From positions 1-44,131 of the forward strand of contig JAGWVN010000020.1 in assembly GCA_018970865.1 (NCBI GenBank): 44,131 bases of DNA. Direction: 5' to 3'. Each line of letters opens with the position of its first letter. The first letter of the stretch is position 1. Both the position numbers and the translations under genes were made by a program. Positions 18,130 to 28,331 of this stretch are shown here, in pieces. This stretch comes from Betaproteobacteria bacterium. GTDB lineage: Bacteria > Pseudomonadota > Gammaproteobacteria > Burkholderiales > Burkholderiaceae_E. The notes beneath the pieces are model-generated. The model made no database searches and was not told the DNA's origin. It was given only the letters and a program-made list of their open reading frames with translations.

Positions 18130-19239
18130 CTACTCGGGCTTGATGCCGGCGGCGCGGACCACCGGGGTCCAGCGCTCGATCTCGCGGCGCAGATAGGCGG
18201 CGTACTCGGCCGGGGTGGAGGCGTGCACCTCGTAGCCCTGACGCACGAGACGCTCGCGGACATCGGTGCCATTCACCGAGGCGACCACCGCGGCGTGCAG
18301 GGCCTCGATGATGGCCGGCGGGGTGCGGGCCGGCGCGAGCAGTCCGTAGAAGCCCGAGCCGACCAGATCCGGAAAGCCCTGCTCGACCGTGGTGGGCAGT
18401 TCGGGCAGCACCGCGCTGCGCCGCTCGGCGGCCACCGCCAGGCCACGCAGCTTGCCGGCGGGTATCTGGGCCCCGCTCGGGATGTAGGCATCGATCAGCA
18501 CCGGCACCGTGCCGGCAAGCGCATCCTGCAGCGCCGGGGCCGCGCCCTTGTAGCCGATGTGCGGGAACTGCAGGCCGGCGCGGGCGCGCAGCGCCTCGCC
18601 GATCAGGTGCGGCATGGAGCCCACGCCGGGCGAGGCATAGTTGACCGAGGACGCCCGCGCCGCCGCCACCAGCTCGGGCAGGCTGCGCCAGGGCGTGGAC
18701 GGATGCGCCATGATCAGCACCGGGATGGACGCCACCAGCGAGATCGGCGCGAAGTCGTTGAGCGGGTGGTAGGGCAGCTTCATGCCCAGCGCGGTGTTCA
18801 GCGCCAGCGGCGCGGCCGCAAACAGCAGGGTGTGGCCGTCGGGGGCGGCCTTGGCCACCAGGTCATTGCCGATGACATTGGCCGCGCCGGGCCGGTTCTC
18901 GATGAGCACCGGCTGCTCGAGCTTTTCGGCCAGGCGCTGCCCCACCATGCGGGCCACGGTGTCGAGCGCGCCGCCGGGCGTGAAGGGCACGATGACGCGG
19001 ATGGGCCGGGCGGGAAAGCCGCGGGCCGGCTGGGCGGCCGCCGGCCGGACGAGCGCGCCGAGCGCCGGCACAGCCGCCGCCGCGGCGATCAGCCGACGGC
19101 GCGCTGACAAAGGCCCAAGAGGCTGCGGCGCTGCAGCCTGAGGCGCTACCGACTGCGGCGCTACCAAATGCGGCGCCAAAGGCTGCAGCGGCACCGGCTG
19201 CGGCGGACGGGCTGCGCACTGACGCGGTGAACGGGACAT
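18130..19239 (-). CDS. Bug/TctC-type periplasmic solute-binding protein with a proline-rich N-terminal extension
   Basis: A 369-residue receptor of the tripartite tricarboxylate transporter family; such proteins bind organic acids or amides in the periplasm. The mature domain begins near [20 protein letters not shown] (about residues 75-94), and [17 protein letters not shown] is the second family signature. No TctA/TctB membrane genes are adjacent, as is usual for orphan Bug proteins. Unusual is the N-terminus: about six 5-residue units rich in Pro, Gln and Ala occupy residues 13-42 before a signal sequence with three arginines ([12 protein letters not shown]) that may be Tat-dependent. The ATG at 19239 has a GAGGAG ribosome binding site 7 bases upstream, supporting translation of the extension; a TTG at 19110 would give an ordinary start just before the signal. 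It interrupts the pyk-fba order, 17 bases after pyk. Confidence 0.85.
   Translation of the reverse strand: MSRSPRQCAARPPQPVPLQPLAPHLVAPQSVAPQAAAPQPLGPLSARRRLIAAAAAVPALGALVRPAAAQPARGFPARPIRVIVPFTPGGALDTVARMVGQRLAEKLEQPVLIENRPGAANVIGNDLVAKAAPDGHTLLFAAAPLALNTALGMKLPYHPLNDFAPISLVASIPVLIMAHPSTPWRSLPELVAAARASSVNYASPGVGSMPHLIGEALRARAGLQFPHIGYKGAAPALQDALAGTVPVLIDAYIPSGAQIPAGKLRGLAVAAERRSAVLPELPTTVEQGFPDLVGSGFYGLLAPARTPPAIIEALHAAVVASVNGTDVRERLVRQGYEVHASTPAEYAAYLRREIERWTPVVRAAGIKPE
19114..19203 (-). repeat. 15-bp (5-residue) degenerate tandem repeat inside the TctC gene
   Basis: Six in-frame units of 15 bases encode [25 protein letters not shown] and PQPLG. On the plus strand the copies read GCGGCGCTACC-like blocks at 15-base spacing. 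The period keeps the frame, so copy number changes would be tolerated. Confidence 0.75.
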
Positions 19240-19256
19240 GCCTGGGCTCCTCGCGC

Positions 19257-20684
19257 TCAGCCGTGGTCGCCGACGGTGACGATCTTCATGGTGTTGGTGC
19301 CGCCCGATTTGCCGATCGGCTCGCCGATGGTGATGATGATCCGGTCGCCGCGGGCCACCAGACCGGCGGCCACCAGGGTCTGCTCGGCCTCGAGCAGCAG
19401 GGCCTCGCGCTCCACCGACTTGTACTGCAGCAGCACCGGATGCACCTCGCGGTAGAGCGTCATGCGCCGGCGGGTGCGCTCCTCGGGCGTGAGCGCGTAG
19501 ATCGGCACACCCGAGTCGAGGCGCGACATCCAGAGCGCGGTGGAACCCGATTGCGTGAGCGCGACGATCGCCCGGATGGCCAGGTGGTTGGCCACGAACA
19601 GCGCGCTCATCGCGATCGACTGGTCGATGCGCGAGAAGCGCCGGTTGAGGAATTCGCCGTCGAGCGGCACCCGTTGCGAACGGTCGGCCTCGGTGCAGAT
19701 GCGGGCCGTGGCCTCGATGGTCTCCACCGGGAACTTGCCGGCGGCGGTCTCGGCCGAGAGCATCACCGCGTCGGTGCCGTCGAGCACCGCGTTGGCCACA
19801 TCCGACACCTCGGCGCGGGTGGGCACCGGCGCCTCGATCATCGACTCCATCATCTGGGTGGCGGTGATCGCGAAGCGATTGAGCTCGCGCGCCATGCGGA
19901 TCATGCGCTTTTGCAGCGCCGGCACCGCCGCGTCGCCGACCTCGACCGCGAGATCGCCGCGGGCGACCATGATGCCGTCGGAGGCCTTGAGGATCTCCTC
20001 GAGATTGCCGATCGCCTCGTAGCGCTCGATCTTGGCGATCATGAGGGCATGGCCGCCGGCGGCGCGCATCAGCTCGCGGGCCATGTACATGTCGGCCGCG
20101 TTCTTGGGAAACGACACCGCGATGAAGTCGGCCTCGAAGCCGACCGCGGTCTTCATGTCATCCATGTCCTTGGCGGTGAGCGCCGGGGCGGTGAGGCCGC
20201 CGCCCTGCCGGTTGATGCCCTTGCGGTTGGACAGCGCGCCGCCCTGGGTCACCGTGCACTCGATGGTGGTGCTGCCCACCCGGTCGACCCGCATCACCAC
20301 CCGGCCATCGTTGAGCAGCAGGGTGTCGCCGGCGTGGACATCGTTGACCAGCTCCTTGTAGTCGAGGCCCACCCGCTGCTGGTCGCCGGACTCGCAGGTG
20401 GTGTCGAAGGTGAACCGGTCGCCCACCGCCAGCTCGATGCGGCCCTGGGCGAATTTTCCGATGCGGATCTTGGGCCCCTGCAGATCGGCCAGCACACCGA
20501 TGTCGCGGCCGAGTCGGGCGGCGATTTCGCGAACCTGGCGCACCGTGGCGGTGTGCTCGGCGGCGCTGCCGTGGGAGAAGTTGACCCGCACGACATTGGC
20601 GCCGGCGGTGATCATGCGTTCGAGCACCTCGGGGCTGGCCGAGGCGGGGCCGAGCGTGGCAACGATCTTGGTGGCGCGGATCAT
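19257..20684 (-). CDS. pyk: Pyruvate kinase
   Basis: A 475-residue enzyme converting phosphoenolpyruvate and ADP to pyruvate and ATP. It starts MIRATKIVATLGPASASPEV. NFSHGSAAEH carries the substrate residues, and DLQGPKIRIGKF near residue 70 is a family signature. The active-site lysine is in ALMIAKIERYEAIGNLEEI near residue 220, followed by DGIMVARGDLAVE and ITATQMMESM. The ATG at 20684 has an AAAGGA ribosome binding site and was preferred over the in-frame start seven codons upstream. It follows pgk by 72 bases within the tkt-gap-pgk-pyk series. Confidence 0.95.
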   Translation of the reverse strand: MIRATKIVATLGPASASPEVLERMITAGANVVRVNFSHGSAAEHTATVRQVREIAARLGRDIGVLADLQGPKIRIGKFAQGRIELAVGDRFTFDTTCESGDQQRVGLDYKELVNDVHAGDTLLLNDGRVVMRVDRVGSTTIECTVTQGGALSNRKGINRQGGGLTAPALTAKDMDDMKTAVGFEADFIAVSFPKNAADMYMARELMRAAGGHALMIAKIERYEAIGNLEEILKASDGIMVARGDLAVEVGDAAVPALQKRMIRMARELNRFAITATQMMESMIEAPVPTRAEVSDVANAVLDGTDAVMLSAETAAGKFPVETIEATARICTEADRSQRVPLDGEFLNRRFSRIDQSIAMSALFVANHLAIRAIVALTQSGSTALWMSRLDSGVPIYALTPEERTRRRMTLYREVHPVLLQYKSVEREALLLEAEQTLVAAGLVARGDRIIITIGEPIGKSGGTNTMKIVTVGDHG

Positions 20685-20756
20685 GGTGCTTCCTTTGTGC
20701 TGCAACCGGCGCCGCGGCCGCGCCGGCGATCCGGCGCCGCCGGCGTCGGGGCGCTG

Positions 20757-21935
20757 CTAGGCCCGGGCTTCGAGGGCGGCCACCGCCGGCAGGGTGCGGC
20801 CCTCGAGGAACTCGAGAAAGGCGCCACCGCCGGTGGAGATGTAGCCCACCCGGTCGGTGATGCCGAAGCGGGCGATCGCGGCCAGCGTATCGCCGCCGCC
20901 GGCAATCGAGAAGGCCGACGAGGCCGCGATCGCCTGAGCCAGCGCACGGGTGCCGCCGGAAAAGGCCTCGAACTCGAAGACGCCCACCGGGCCGTTCCAG
21001 ACCACGGTGCCGGCCTGGGCGATGAGGCCGCCGAACTGCGCCGCGGTCTGCGGCCCGATGTCGAGGATGAGATCAGCGGCGCCGACTGCGCCCGCGGCCA
21101 CGGTGCGGGCCGGCGCGCTGGCCGAGAATTCGGACGCCACCACCACATCGGTGGGCAGCGGCACGCTGGCGCCGCGCCCGGCCATCAGCGCGATGATCGC
21201 GCGGGCCTCATCCACCAGGTCGGGCTCGGCCAGCGACTTGCCGATGGGATGGCCGGCGGCCAGCAGGAAGGTGTTGGCGATGCCACCGCCGACGATCAGC
21301 TGGTCGACCCGCTCGGCCAGGGTCTTGAGGATGCTGAGCTTGGTGGACACCTTGGAGCCGGCGACGATGGCCAGCAGCGGACGGCGCGGCTGCAGCAGCG
21401 CCTTGCCCAGGGCGTCGAGCTCGGCGGCCATCAGCGGCCCGGCGCAGGCCACCGGCGCGAAGGCCGCGATGCCATGGGTGGTGGCCTCGGCCCGGTGCGC
21501 GGTGCCGAACGCGTCATTCACATAGACATCGCACAGCGCGGCCATGCGCCGCGAGAGCTGCTCGTCGTTCTTCTTCTCGCCGCGGTTGCAGCGGCAGTTC
21601 TCGAGCAGCACCACCTCGCCGGGCGCCACCGTGACGCCGGACTCGACCCAGCCGCTGATCAGCGGCACCGGCCGGCCAAGCAGCTCGGACAGGCGCGTGG
21701 CGATCGGCGCGAGCGAGTCCTCGGGCCGCACCGTGCCCTCGGTGGGCCGACCCAGATGCGAGGTGACCATCACCGCCGCGCCGGCCTGCAGCGCATGGCG
21801 GATGGCCGGCAGCGAGGCCCGGATGCGGGTGTCGTCGGTGATGGCGTGCGCATCATCCTGCGGCACATTGAGGTCGGCGCGGATGAACACCCGCCGACCG
21901 GCCAGGTCGAGATCGGAAAGGCGCTTGAACTTCAT
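20757..21935 (-). CDS. pgk: Phosphoglycerate kinase
   Basis: A 392-residue monomeric kinase that makes ATP and 3-phosphoglycerate from 1,3-bisphosphoglycerate. Seen are [15 protein letters not shown] (about residues 14-28), the substrate-binding [10 protein letters not shown] near residue 58, [15 protein letters not shown] near residue 110, and [15 protein letters not shown]. The C-terminal glycine-rich segment [13 protein letters not shown] near residue 350 completes the set. The ATG at 21935 is preceded by GGGAGAA; upstream frame extension overlaps gap's end and is discarded. The stop is TAG. Confidence 0.95.
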   Translation of the reverse strand: MKFKRLSDLDLAGRRVFIRADLNVPQDDAHAITDDTRIRASLPAIRHALQAGAAVMVTSHLGRPTEGTVRPEDSLAPIATRLSELLGRPVPLISGWVESGVTVAPGEVVLLENCRCNRGEKKNDEQLSRRMAALCDVYVNDAFGTAHRAEATTHGIAAFAPVACAGPLMAAELDALGKALLQPRRPLLAIVAGSKVSTKLSILKTLAERVDQLIVGGGIANTFLLAAGHPIGKSLAEPDLVDEARAIIALMAGRGASVPLPTDVVVASEFSASAPARTVAAGAVGAADLILDIGPQTAAQFGGLIAQAGTVVWNGPVGVFEFEAFSGGTRALAQAIAASSAFSIAGGGDTLAAIARFGITDRVGYISTGGGAFLEFLEGRTLPAVAALEARA

Positions 21936-21985
21936 CGGTTCTCCCGGACGGGACGGCGGTGGCGCGAGCGGGCAGTCGGGCCGTC

Positions 21986-22996
21986 TTACTTCGCCGCCAT
22001 GAGCGCGACGGTGGTGTCGAGCATGCGGTTGGAGAAGCCCCACTCGTTGTCGTACCAGCTGCTCACCTTGACCAGCCGGCCCGAGACCTTGGTGAGGGTG
22101 GCGTCGAAGTTCGACGACGCCGGGTTGTGGTTGAAGTCGACCGAGACCAGCGGCGCGGTGTTGTAGGCCAGCACGCCCGCCAGCGGCCCGGCAGCCGCCG
22201 CCTTCATGATGCCGTTGATCTCGTCGGCGGTGGTGTCGCGCGCCGCGATGAACGAGAGATCGACGATCGACACATTGATGGTGGGCACGCGGATGGCATA
22301 GCCGTCGAGGCGGCCGTCGAGCTCGGGCAGCACCAGGCCCACCGCGGCGGCGGCGCCGGTCTTGGTGGGGATCATCGACATGGTGGCCGAGCGGGCGCGG
22401 CGCAGGTCCTCGTGGTAGACGTCGGTGAGGACCTGGTCATTGGTGTAGGCGTGCACGGTGGTCATCAGGCCGTTGAGCAGGCCGATGCTGTCGTGCAGGG
22501 GCTTGACCAGCGGCGCCAGGCAGTTGGTGGTGCACGAGGCGTTGGAGATGACGGTGTCGGAGGCCTTGAGCACCGAGTGGTTCACGCCGTAGACCACCGT
22601 GGCGTCGACATCCTTGCCGCCGGGCGCCGAGATCACCACCTTGCGGGCGCCGCCCTTCAGGTGCGCGCCGGCCTTCTCCTTGGAGGTGAAGAAGCCGGTG
22701 CACTCGAGCACCACATCGACGCCGAGCTCGCCCCAGGGCAGCTCGGCCGGGTTGCGGTTGGCCAGCACGCGGATGCGATCGCCGTTGACCACGATGCTGT
22801 CGCCGTCGACATGCACGCTGCCGGGGAAGCGGCCGTGGGCGGTGTCGTACTGGGTGAGGTGGGCATTGGTCTGGGCGTTGCCGAGGTCGTTGATGGCGAC
22901 GATCTCGATCGGGTGCTTCTTGCCGCCCTCGTAGTGGGCACGCAGCACATTGCGGCCGATGCGGCCATAGCCATTGATCGCGACACGGATGGTCAT
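21986..22996 (-). CDS. gap: Glyceraldehyde-3-phosphate dehydrogenase, type I
   Basis: A 336-residue phosphorylating dehydrogenase. It begins with the NAD-binding [17 protein letters not shown]37 in AINDLGN suggests a preference for NAD over NADP. The catalytic cysteine is C155 in [28 protein letters not shown] near residue 215 and [13 protein letters not shown] near residue 314 are intact. An AGGA ribosome binding site precedes the ATG. It starts 36 bases after the tkt stop and precedes pgk by 50 bases, so it is surely in the same transcript. Confidence 0.96.
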   Translation of the reverse strand: MTIRVAINGYGRIGRNVLRAHYEGGKKHPIEIVAINDLGNAQTNAHLTQYDTAHGRFPGSVHVDGDSIVVNGDRIRVLANRNPAELPWGELGVDVVLECTGFFTSKEKAGAHLKGGARKVVISAPGGKDVDATVVYGVNHSVLKASDTVISNASCTTNCLAPLVKPLHDSIGLLNGLMTTVHAYTNDQVLTDVYHEDLRRARSATMSMIPTKTGAAAAVGLVLPELDGRLDGYAIRVPTINVSIVDLSFIAARDTTADEINGIMKAAAAGPLAGVLAYNTAPLVSVDFNHNPASSNFDATLTKVSGRLVKVSSWYDNEWGFSNRMLDTTVALMAAK

Positions 22997-23032
22997 GGAA
23001 GGTTCCTGGGGGGATGGGTGAAGGGGTGATCC

Positions 23033-25153
<2,121 letters not shown>

Positions 25154-25189
25154 GGACAGGCAACGCTCGGGCTCGACGGGCAACCGCTC

Positions 25190-25195
25190 ATTCTA
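25190..25195 (-). promoter_or_regulatory. Candidate -10 of the tkt-gap-pgk-pyk array
   Basis: Minus-strand TAGAAT (context GGTAGAATGAG) lies 36 bases upstream of the tkt ATG. The -35 region at 17-18 bases (CTTCGG/TCTTCG) is poor. It shares the 203-base divergent gap with the speD-speE fusion gene. Confidence 0.45.
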
Positions 25196-25238
25196 CCAAG
25201 AGCGTGCGGCTACCGAAGATCGGGCGGGGTCGCTCCGC

Positions 25239-25244
25239 TATACT
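25239..25244 (+). promoter_or_regulatory. Candidate -10 of the speD-speE fusion gene
   Basis: TATACT in the context CGCTATACTCG is a near-consensus -10; the -35 region near 25216 is weak. It would give a leader of about 105 bases before the ATG at 25357, in which I see no ribosome binding site or clear leader peptide. Confidence 0.4.
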
Positions 25245-25356
25245 CGAAAGCTTTCCGCGCAGCGCGCGCACCAGCGTTTGTCCGGGTGCTGCCCGCGTCA
25301 GTCTCGCGCCCCCGAATCGCGCCCCTTCCCCGCGCCCCTGCCCACCCCGTCGCCGC

Positions 25357-26643
25357 ATGCAAGGACTGCACCTCACCGCCGATCTGTATGGCTGCGGCTG
25401 CGAAGGCCATCCCGGCGGGCCGTCGCTGCTGGTCGATGCCGCGCAGCTCTCGGCGCTGTGCGCCGAGGTCGTGGCGCGCGCCGGCCTCACCCGGGTGGAT
25501 GAGCGGTTCTTCACCTTTCCGCCCTGGCAGGGCCAGCCCGGCGGGGTCACCGGCGCGGTGCTCCTGGCCGAGTCGCACCTCGCCCTGCACACCTGGCCGG
25601 AGCGGTCCGGGGTCACGCTCGATGTCTATGTGTGCAACTTCTCCACCGACAACTCCGCCAAGGCCGAGCTGCTGCTCGAGTCGCTGGTGGCGGCGTTCGC
25701 GCCGCGGCGGCGGGTGACCAACCGGCTGCTGCGCGGTCCGGCCCAGACCCCCGAGGCGGACCGCCATGGCGAGGGAGAGCCGGGCACCGACGATGAACTG
25801 CTGCTGGAATCGCTCAACCCCGAGGCGGTCTACGGCCTGCGCGCGCAGCGTCGCCTGGAGAGCCTGCGCTCGGCGCACCAGCGCATCGAGGTGTTCCAGA
25901 CGCGTCAGTTCGGCCGGCTGTTCCGTCTGGACGGCGCCTTCATGACCTCCGAGGGCGACGAGTTCTTCTATCACGAGCCGATCGTGCACGGCGCGGCCAT
26001 CGCCCATCCGCAGCCACGCACCGCGCTGATCGTGGGCGGCGGCGATGGCGGCAGCAGCGAGGAGATGCTCAAGCATCCCGGCATCACCCGGGTGGTGATG
26101 GCCGAGCTCGACGCCGAGGTGATCCGCATCGCCCGCACCCACCTGCCAGGCGTGCATCGCGGCGCCTTCGACGATCCGCGCCTGGAGGTGGTGGTCGGCG
26201 ACGGCTTTGCCTACACCCGCGACACCACCGAGCGCTTCGACCTGATCGTGCTCGACCTCACCGACCCCGACACCCCGGCCGCGCCGCTCTACACCCGGGA
26301 GTTCTTCCGGGCCGCGCAGCGGGTGCTCGCGCCGGGCGGCGCGATCAGCCTTCACCTGGGCTCGCCGGTGTACCAGCCGCAGCGGGTGCGCCGGCTGCTC
26401 GCCGATCTGGCGGCGGTGTTCCGGGTGGTGCGCCCGATGGGCGTGTTCGTGCCGCTCTATGGCGCCTACTGGGGCCTGGCCTGCGCCTCCGACAGCCTCG
26501 ACCCCTGCGCGCTCGACGCGGCCGAGGTGGCGCGGCGGCTGACGCAGCGGCGCATCGGCGATCTGCGCCTGTACAACCCCGAGATGCACGGCGCGCTCTT
26601 CGCGCTGCCCAACTTCTATCGCGAGCTGCTGCCGGCGGGCTGA
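25357..26643 (+). CDS. Bifunctional S-adenosylmethionine decarboxylase / spermidine synthase fusion
   Basis: A 428-residue single chain joining two polyamine enzymes. Residues 1-125 are a class 1B AdoMet decarboxylase (SpeD/SpeH): self-cleavage is expected between E72 and S73 in LLAESHLALHTWPE, making the pyruvoyl group from S73. The other catalytic residues H78 and C93 (YVCNFSTDNSAKAE) keep the spacing of the Thermotoga enzyme. A linker of about 20 charged residues (130-150) follows. Residues 150-428 are an aminopropyltransferase: DEFFYHEPIVHGAAIAHP, IVGGGDGGSSEEML and LIVLDLTDPDTPAAPLY are the spermidine synthase motifs. Decarboxylated AdoMet made by the first half can be used by the second to convert putrescine to spermidine. 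Natural fusions of this kind are known in a few bacteria (Delftia, as I recall). The start was chosen at homology; no Shine-Dalgarno is visible. Confidence 0.92.
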   Translation: MQGLHLTADLYGCGCEGHPGGPSLLVDAAQLSALCAEVVARAGLTRVDERFFTFPPWQGQPGGVTGAVLLAESHLALHTWPERSGVTLDVYVCNFSTDNSAKAELLLESLVAAFAPRRRVTNRLLRGPAQTPEADRHGEGEPGTDDELLLESLNPEAVYGLRAQRRLESLRSAHQRIEVFQTRQFGRLFRLDGAFMTSEGDEFFYHEPIVHGAAIAHPQPRTALIVGGGDGGSSEEMLKHPGITRVVMAELDAEVIRIARTHLPGVHRGAFDDPRLEVVVGDGFAYTRDTTERFDLIVLDLTDPDTPAAPLYTREFFRAAQRVLAPGGAISLHLGSPVYQPQRVRRLLADLAAVFRVVRPMGVFVPLYGAYWGLACASDSLDPCALDAAEVARRLTQRRIGDLRLYNPEMHGALFALPNFYRELLPAG

Positions 26644-26666
26644 GCCCGCCGCACGGCCCTGCCGCC

Positions 26667-27437
26667 ATGACCCCGCGCCTGCTGGTCGACGGTCTGCGCG
26701 AACCCGGTCAGGAGATCGTCCTTGACGAGGCCCAGGCCCACCACGCGCTGCGGGTGCTGCGGCTGCGGACCGGCGACCCGGTGCAGGCCTTCGACGGACA
26801 CGGCGCGCGCTGGGCGGCGCAACTCGTCACCGCGGGCCGCGACCAGGCGATGGTGCGGCTGCTCGCGCCCGAGCCGGCGCTGCCCGAGAGCCCGCTCGCG
26901 CTCAGCCTGGTGCAGTGCCTGAGCAGCGCCGAGCACATGGACTTCACCATCGAGAAGGCGGTGGAGCTGGGGGTGAGCGTCATTTGCCCGGTGAGCTCGG
27001 CGCGCTCGGTGGTGCGGCTCGACGCCGACCGCGCGGCCCGGCGGCTCGCCCACTGGCAGCGTCTGGTGGTGGCCGCCTGCCGGCAATGCGGGCGCGACCG
27101 CCTGCCGCTCATCACCGACCCGCAGCCTCTTTCGCGCTGGCTGGCCGGCCGCGATGCGCAGACCATCGGCTGGGTCCTCAGCCCGCAGGCGCCGGCCAGT
27201 CTGGCCGCTGATGCCGCGCGCCTGGGCCCGACCCGCGCCGAGCTGCTGATCGGGCCGGAGTCGGGCCTGAGTGACGACGAGATCGGCGCGGCCGCGGCCG
27301 CCGGCCTGCGGCCCGCCAGCCTGGGGCCGCGGGTGCTGCGCACCGAGACCGCCGGCCTCGCCGCCGTGGTGGTGCTGCAGTCGGTGCTGGGCGACCTCGG
27401 ACCGGCTCAGTCGCCCCTGGCCACGCCCACCGAGTAG
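26667..27437 (+). CDS. rsmE: 16S rRNA (uracil-1498-N3)-methyltransferase
   Basis: A 256-residue SPOUT-class methyltransferase that methylates U1498 of 16S rRNA using AdoMet. The N-terminal PUA-like part contains DEAQAHHALRVLRLRTGD (about residues 20-37). EKAVELGVSVICPVSSARSV lies near residue 96. The knotted AdoMet site is formed by LLIGPESGLSDDEI (about 193-206) and SLGPRVLRTETAGLAAVVVLQ near the C-terminus. It begins 23 bases after the polyamine fusion gene and is probably cotranscribed with it. Its last 31 bases overlap the end of the barstar gene on the other strand. Confidence 0.94.
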   Translation: MTPRLLVDGLREPGQEIVLDEAQAHHALRVLRLRTGDPVQAFDGHGARWAAQLVTAGRDQAMVRLLAPEPALPESPLALSLVQCLSSAEHMDFTIEKAVELGVSVICPVSSARSVVRLDADRAARRLAHWQRLVVAACRQCGRDRLPLITDPQPLSRWLAGRDAQTIGWVLSPQAPASLAADAARLGPTRAELLIGPESGLSDDEIGAAAAAGLRPASLGPRVLRTETAGLAAVVVLQSVLGDLGPAQSPLATPTE

Positions 27438-27805
27438 GCCACCCGCAGCCGCCGGTCACGCGCGGCGAGGTGCTCGGCCGCCTCCTGGAACACGCCGAGC
27501 ACGGCCTCGCGATCGGCGAGCGCGGCGCGCGGCGCGAAGCCGGCCAGCACGCAGCACAGCCCGGCGGGCGGCACGGCGAGATCGGTCAGGCAGTCGAAGA
27601 GCGCGTCGAGGTTGCCGCCGAAGTGGGCCGGAAAGCCCAGGCCGGCGGCGATCCGCGCAAGCATCGTCGCGCGATCACCCGCGCCGGCGAGATCGGCCCG
27701 CAGCACGGTCTGGCCGGCCTGCGCGGCGCGCTGCGCCCAGGCGGCCAGGCCGGCGGCGTCCAGGCGCTGCGGCGCGCCGGCGGAGGAGGCGGAGGGCTGG
27801 GTCAT
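27407..27805 (-). CDS. Barstar-family ribonuclease inhibitor
   Basis: A 132-residue cytoplasmic protein. Residues 36-130 match barstar: FPAHFGGNLDALFDCLTDL (58-76) corresponds to the helix that blocks the barnase active site, with D67 and D71 at the positions of barstar D35 and D39, and E108 in VFQEA at the position of E76. The first 30 residues are an Ala/Ser-rich extension. It is encoded 46 bases downstream of the RNase gene on the same strand, the usual order of enzyme then inhibitor, and should protect the cell against RNase that fails to be exported. The start at 27805 gives the shortest ATG that covers the domain; the open frame upstream of it runs through the gap into the RNase gene. 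Confidence 0.9.
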   Translation of the reverse strand: MTQPSASSAGAPQRLDAAGLAAWAQRAAQAGQTVLRADLAGAGDRATMLARIAAGLGFPAHFGGNLDALFDCLTDLAVPPAGLCCVLAGFAPRAALADREAVLGVFQEAAEHLAARDRRLRVAYSVGVARGD

Positions 27806-27851
27806 GGCGCGTGTCTCGCGGGCTCTCGGGGATGCGTGGGCAGGACGGGAA

Positions 27852-28331
27852 CTATTCCCGGATGCGCTGGAAACTGCGGTAGTGATCACCGGTGTACCAG
27901 TACTCGCCCGAGCGACGAGGATCGCCGCCGGCAACGATGCGGCGCGCGCCGCGGTCGCGCGAGCCGGGCGTGCGCACGGTGTACTCGGTGTAGTAGCCGC
28001 GGGCCTGACGCGGCAGCAGACCTTCGCGATTGCCGAAGACCGTGCCGTCCTTGTCGTAGGGGAACGGGCCGCCGGCGCGGATCAGCGCCAGCGTGACGCG
28101 GGCCTCGGGGGGCAGTTCGGCCAGGGCAATGCTGGCGCCCGACGCGACGCCGGCGCCGGCGTTGTCGCGGGCCTGGGCCGCCGGCGCCAGGAGGCTGAGC
28201 GCGAGCAGCAGCGCCGGCAGGCAGCCGCGCAGCGCGGCCAGCCAGCGGCGCCCGACGGCTGCCGGCTCCGGGCCGGTGGGCGGGCCCGGCTGGCGGCCAG
28301 CCAGGCGGGCGCGCGGCTCAGCGCTCGGCAT
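27852..28331 (-). CDS. Secreted guanyl-specific ribonuclease, RNase Sa/barnase superfamily
   Basis: A 159-residue protein with a hydrophobic signal segment (residues 31-52, ending near AAQA) after an unusually long 29-residue N-terminus. The mature part is strikingly like Streptomyces RNase Sa: LPPEARVTLALI, GPFPYDKDGTVFGNREGLLP, RGYYTEYTVRTPGSRDRGARRI and YTGDHYRSF. Catalytic residues by alignment are E116, R127, R131 and H150, corresponding to RNase Sa E54, R65, R69 and H85. The two cysteines of RNase Sa are absent, so no stabilising disulphide. It should cut RNA after guanosine, outside the cytoplasm. The ATG overlaps the last 14 bases of maeB, and the barstar gene follows, so the toxin-like enzyme is transcribed from the maeB side. 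No other ATG or GTG start fits better. Confidence 0.9.
   Translation of the reverse strand: MPSAEPRARLAGRQPGPPTGPEPAAVGRRWLAALRGCLPALLLALSLLAPAAQARDNAGAGVASGASIALAELPPEARVTLALIRAGGPFPYDKDGTVFGNREGLLPRQARGYYTEYTVRTPGSRDRGARRIVAGGDPRRSGEYWYTGDHYRSFQRIRE

Noticed and set aside
19227-22166. 979-codon plus-strand frame opposite tctC, pyk, pgk and the end of gap
   Set aside because: It crosses several genes with clear homology on the minus strand and has the same His/Gly/Arg-rich shadow composition.
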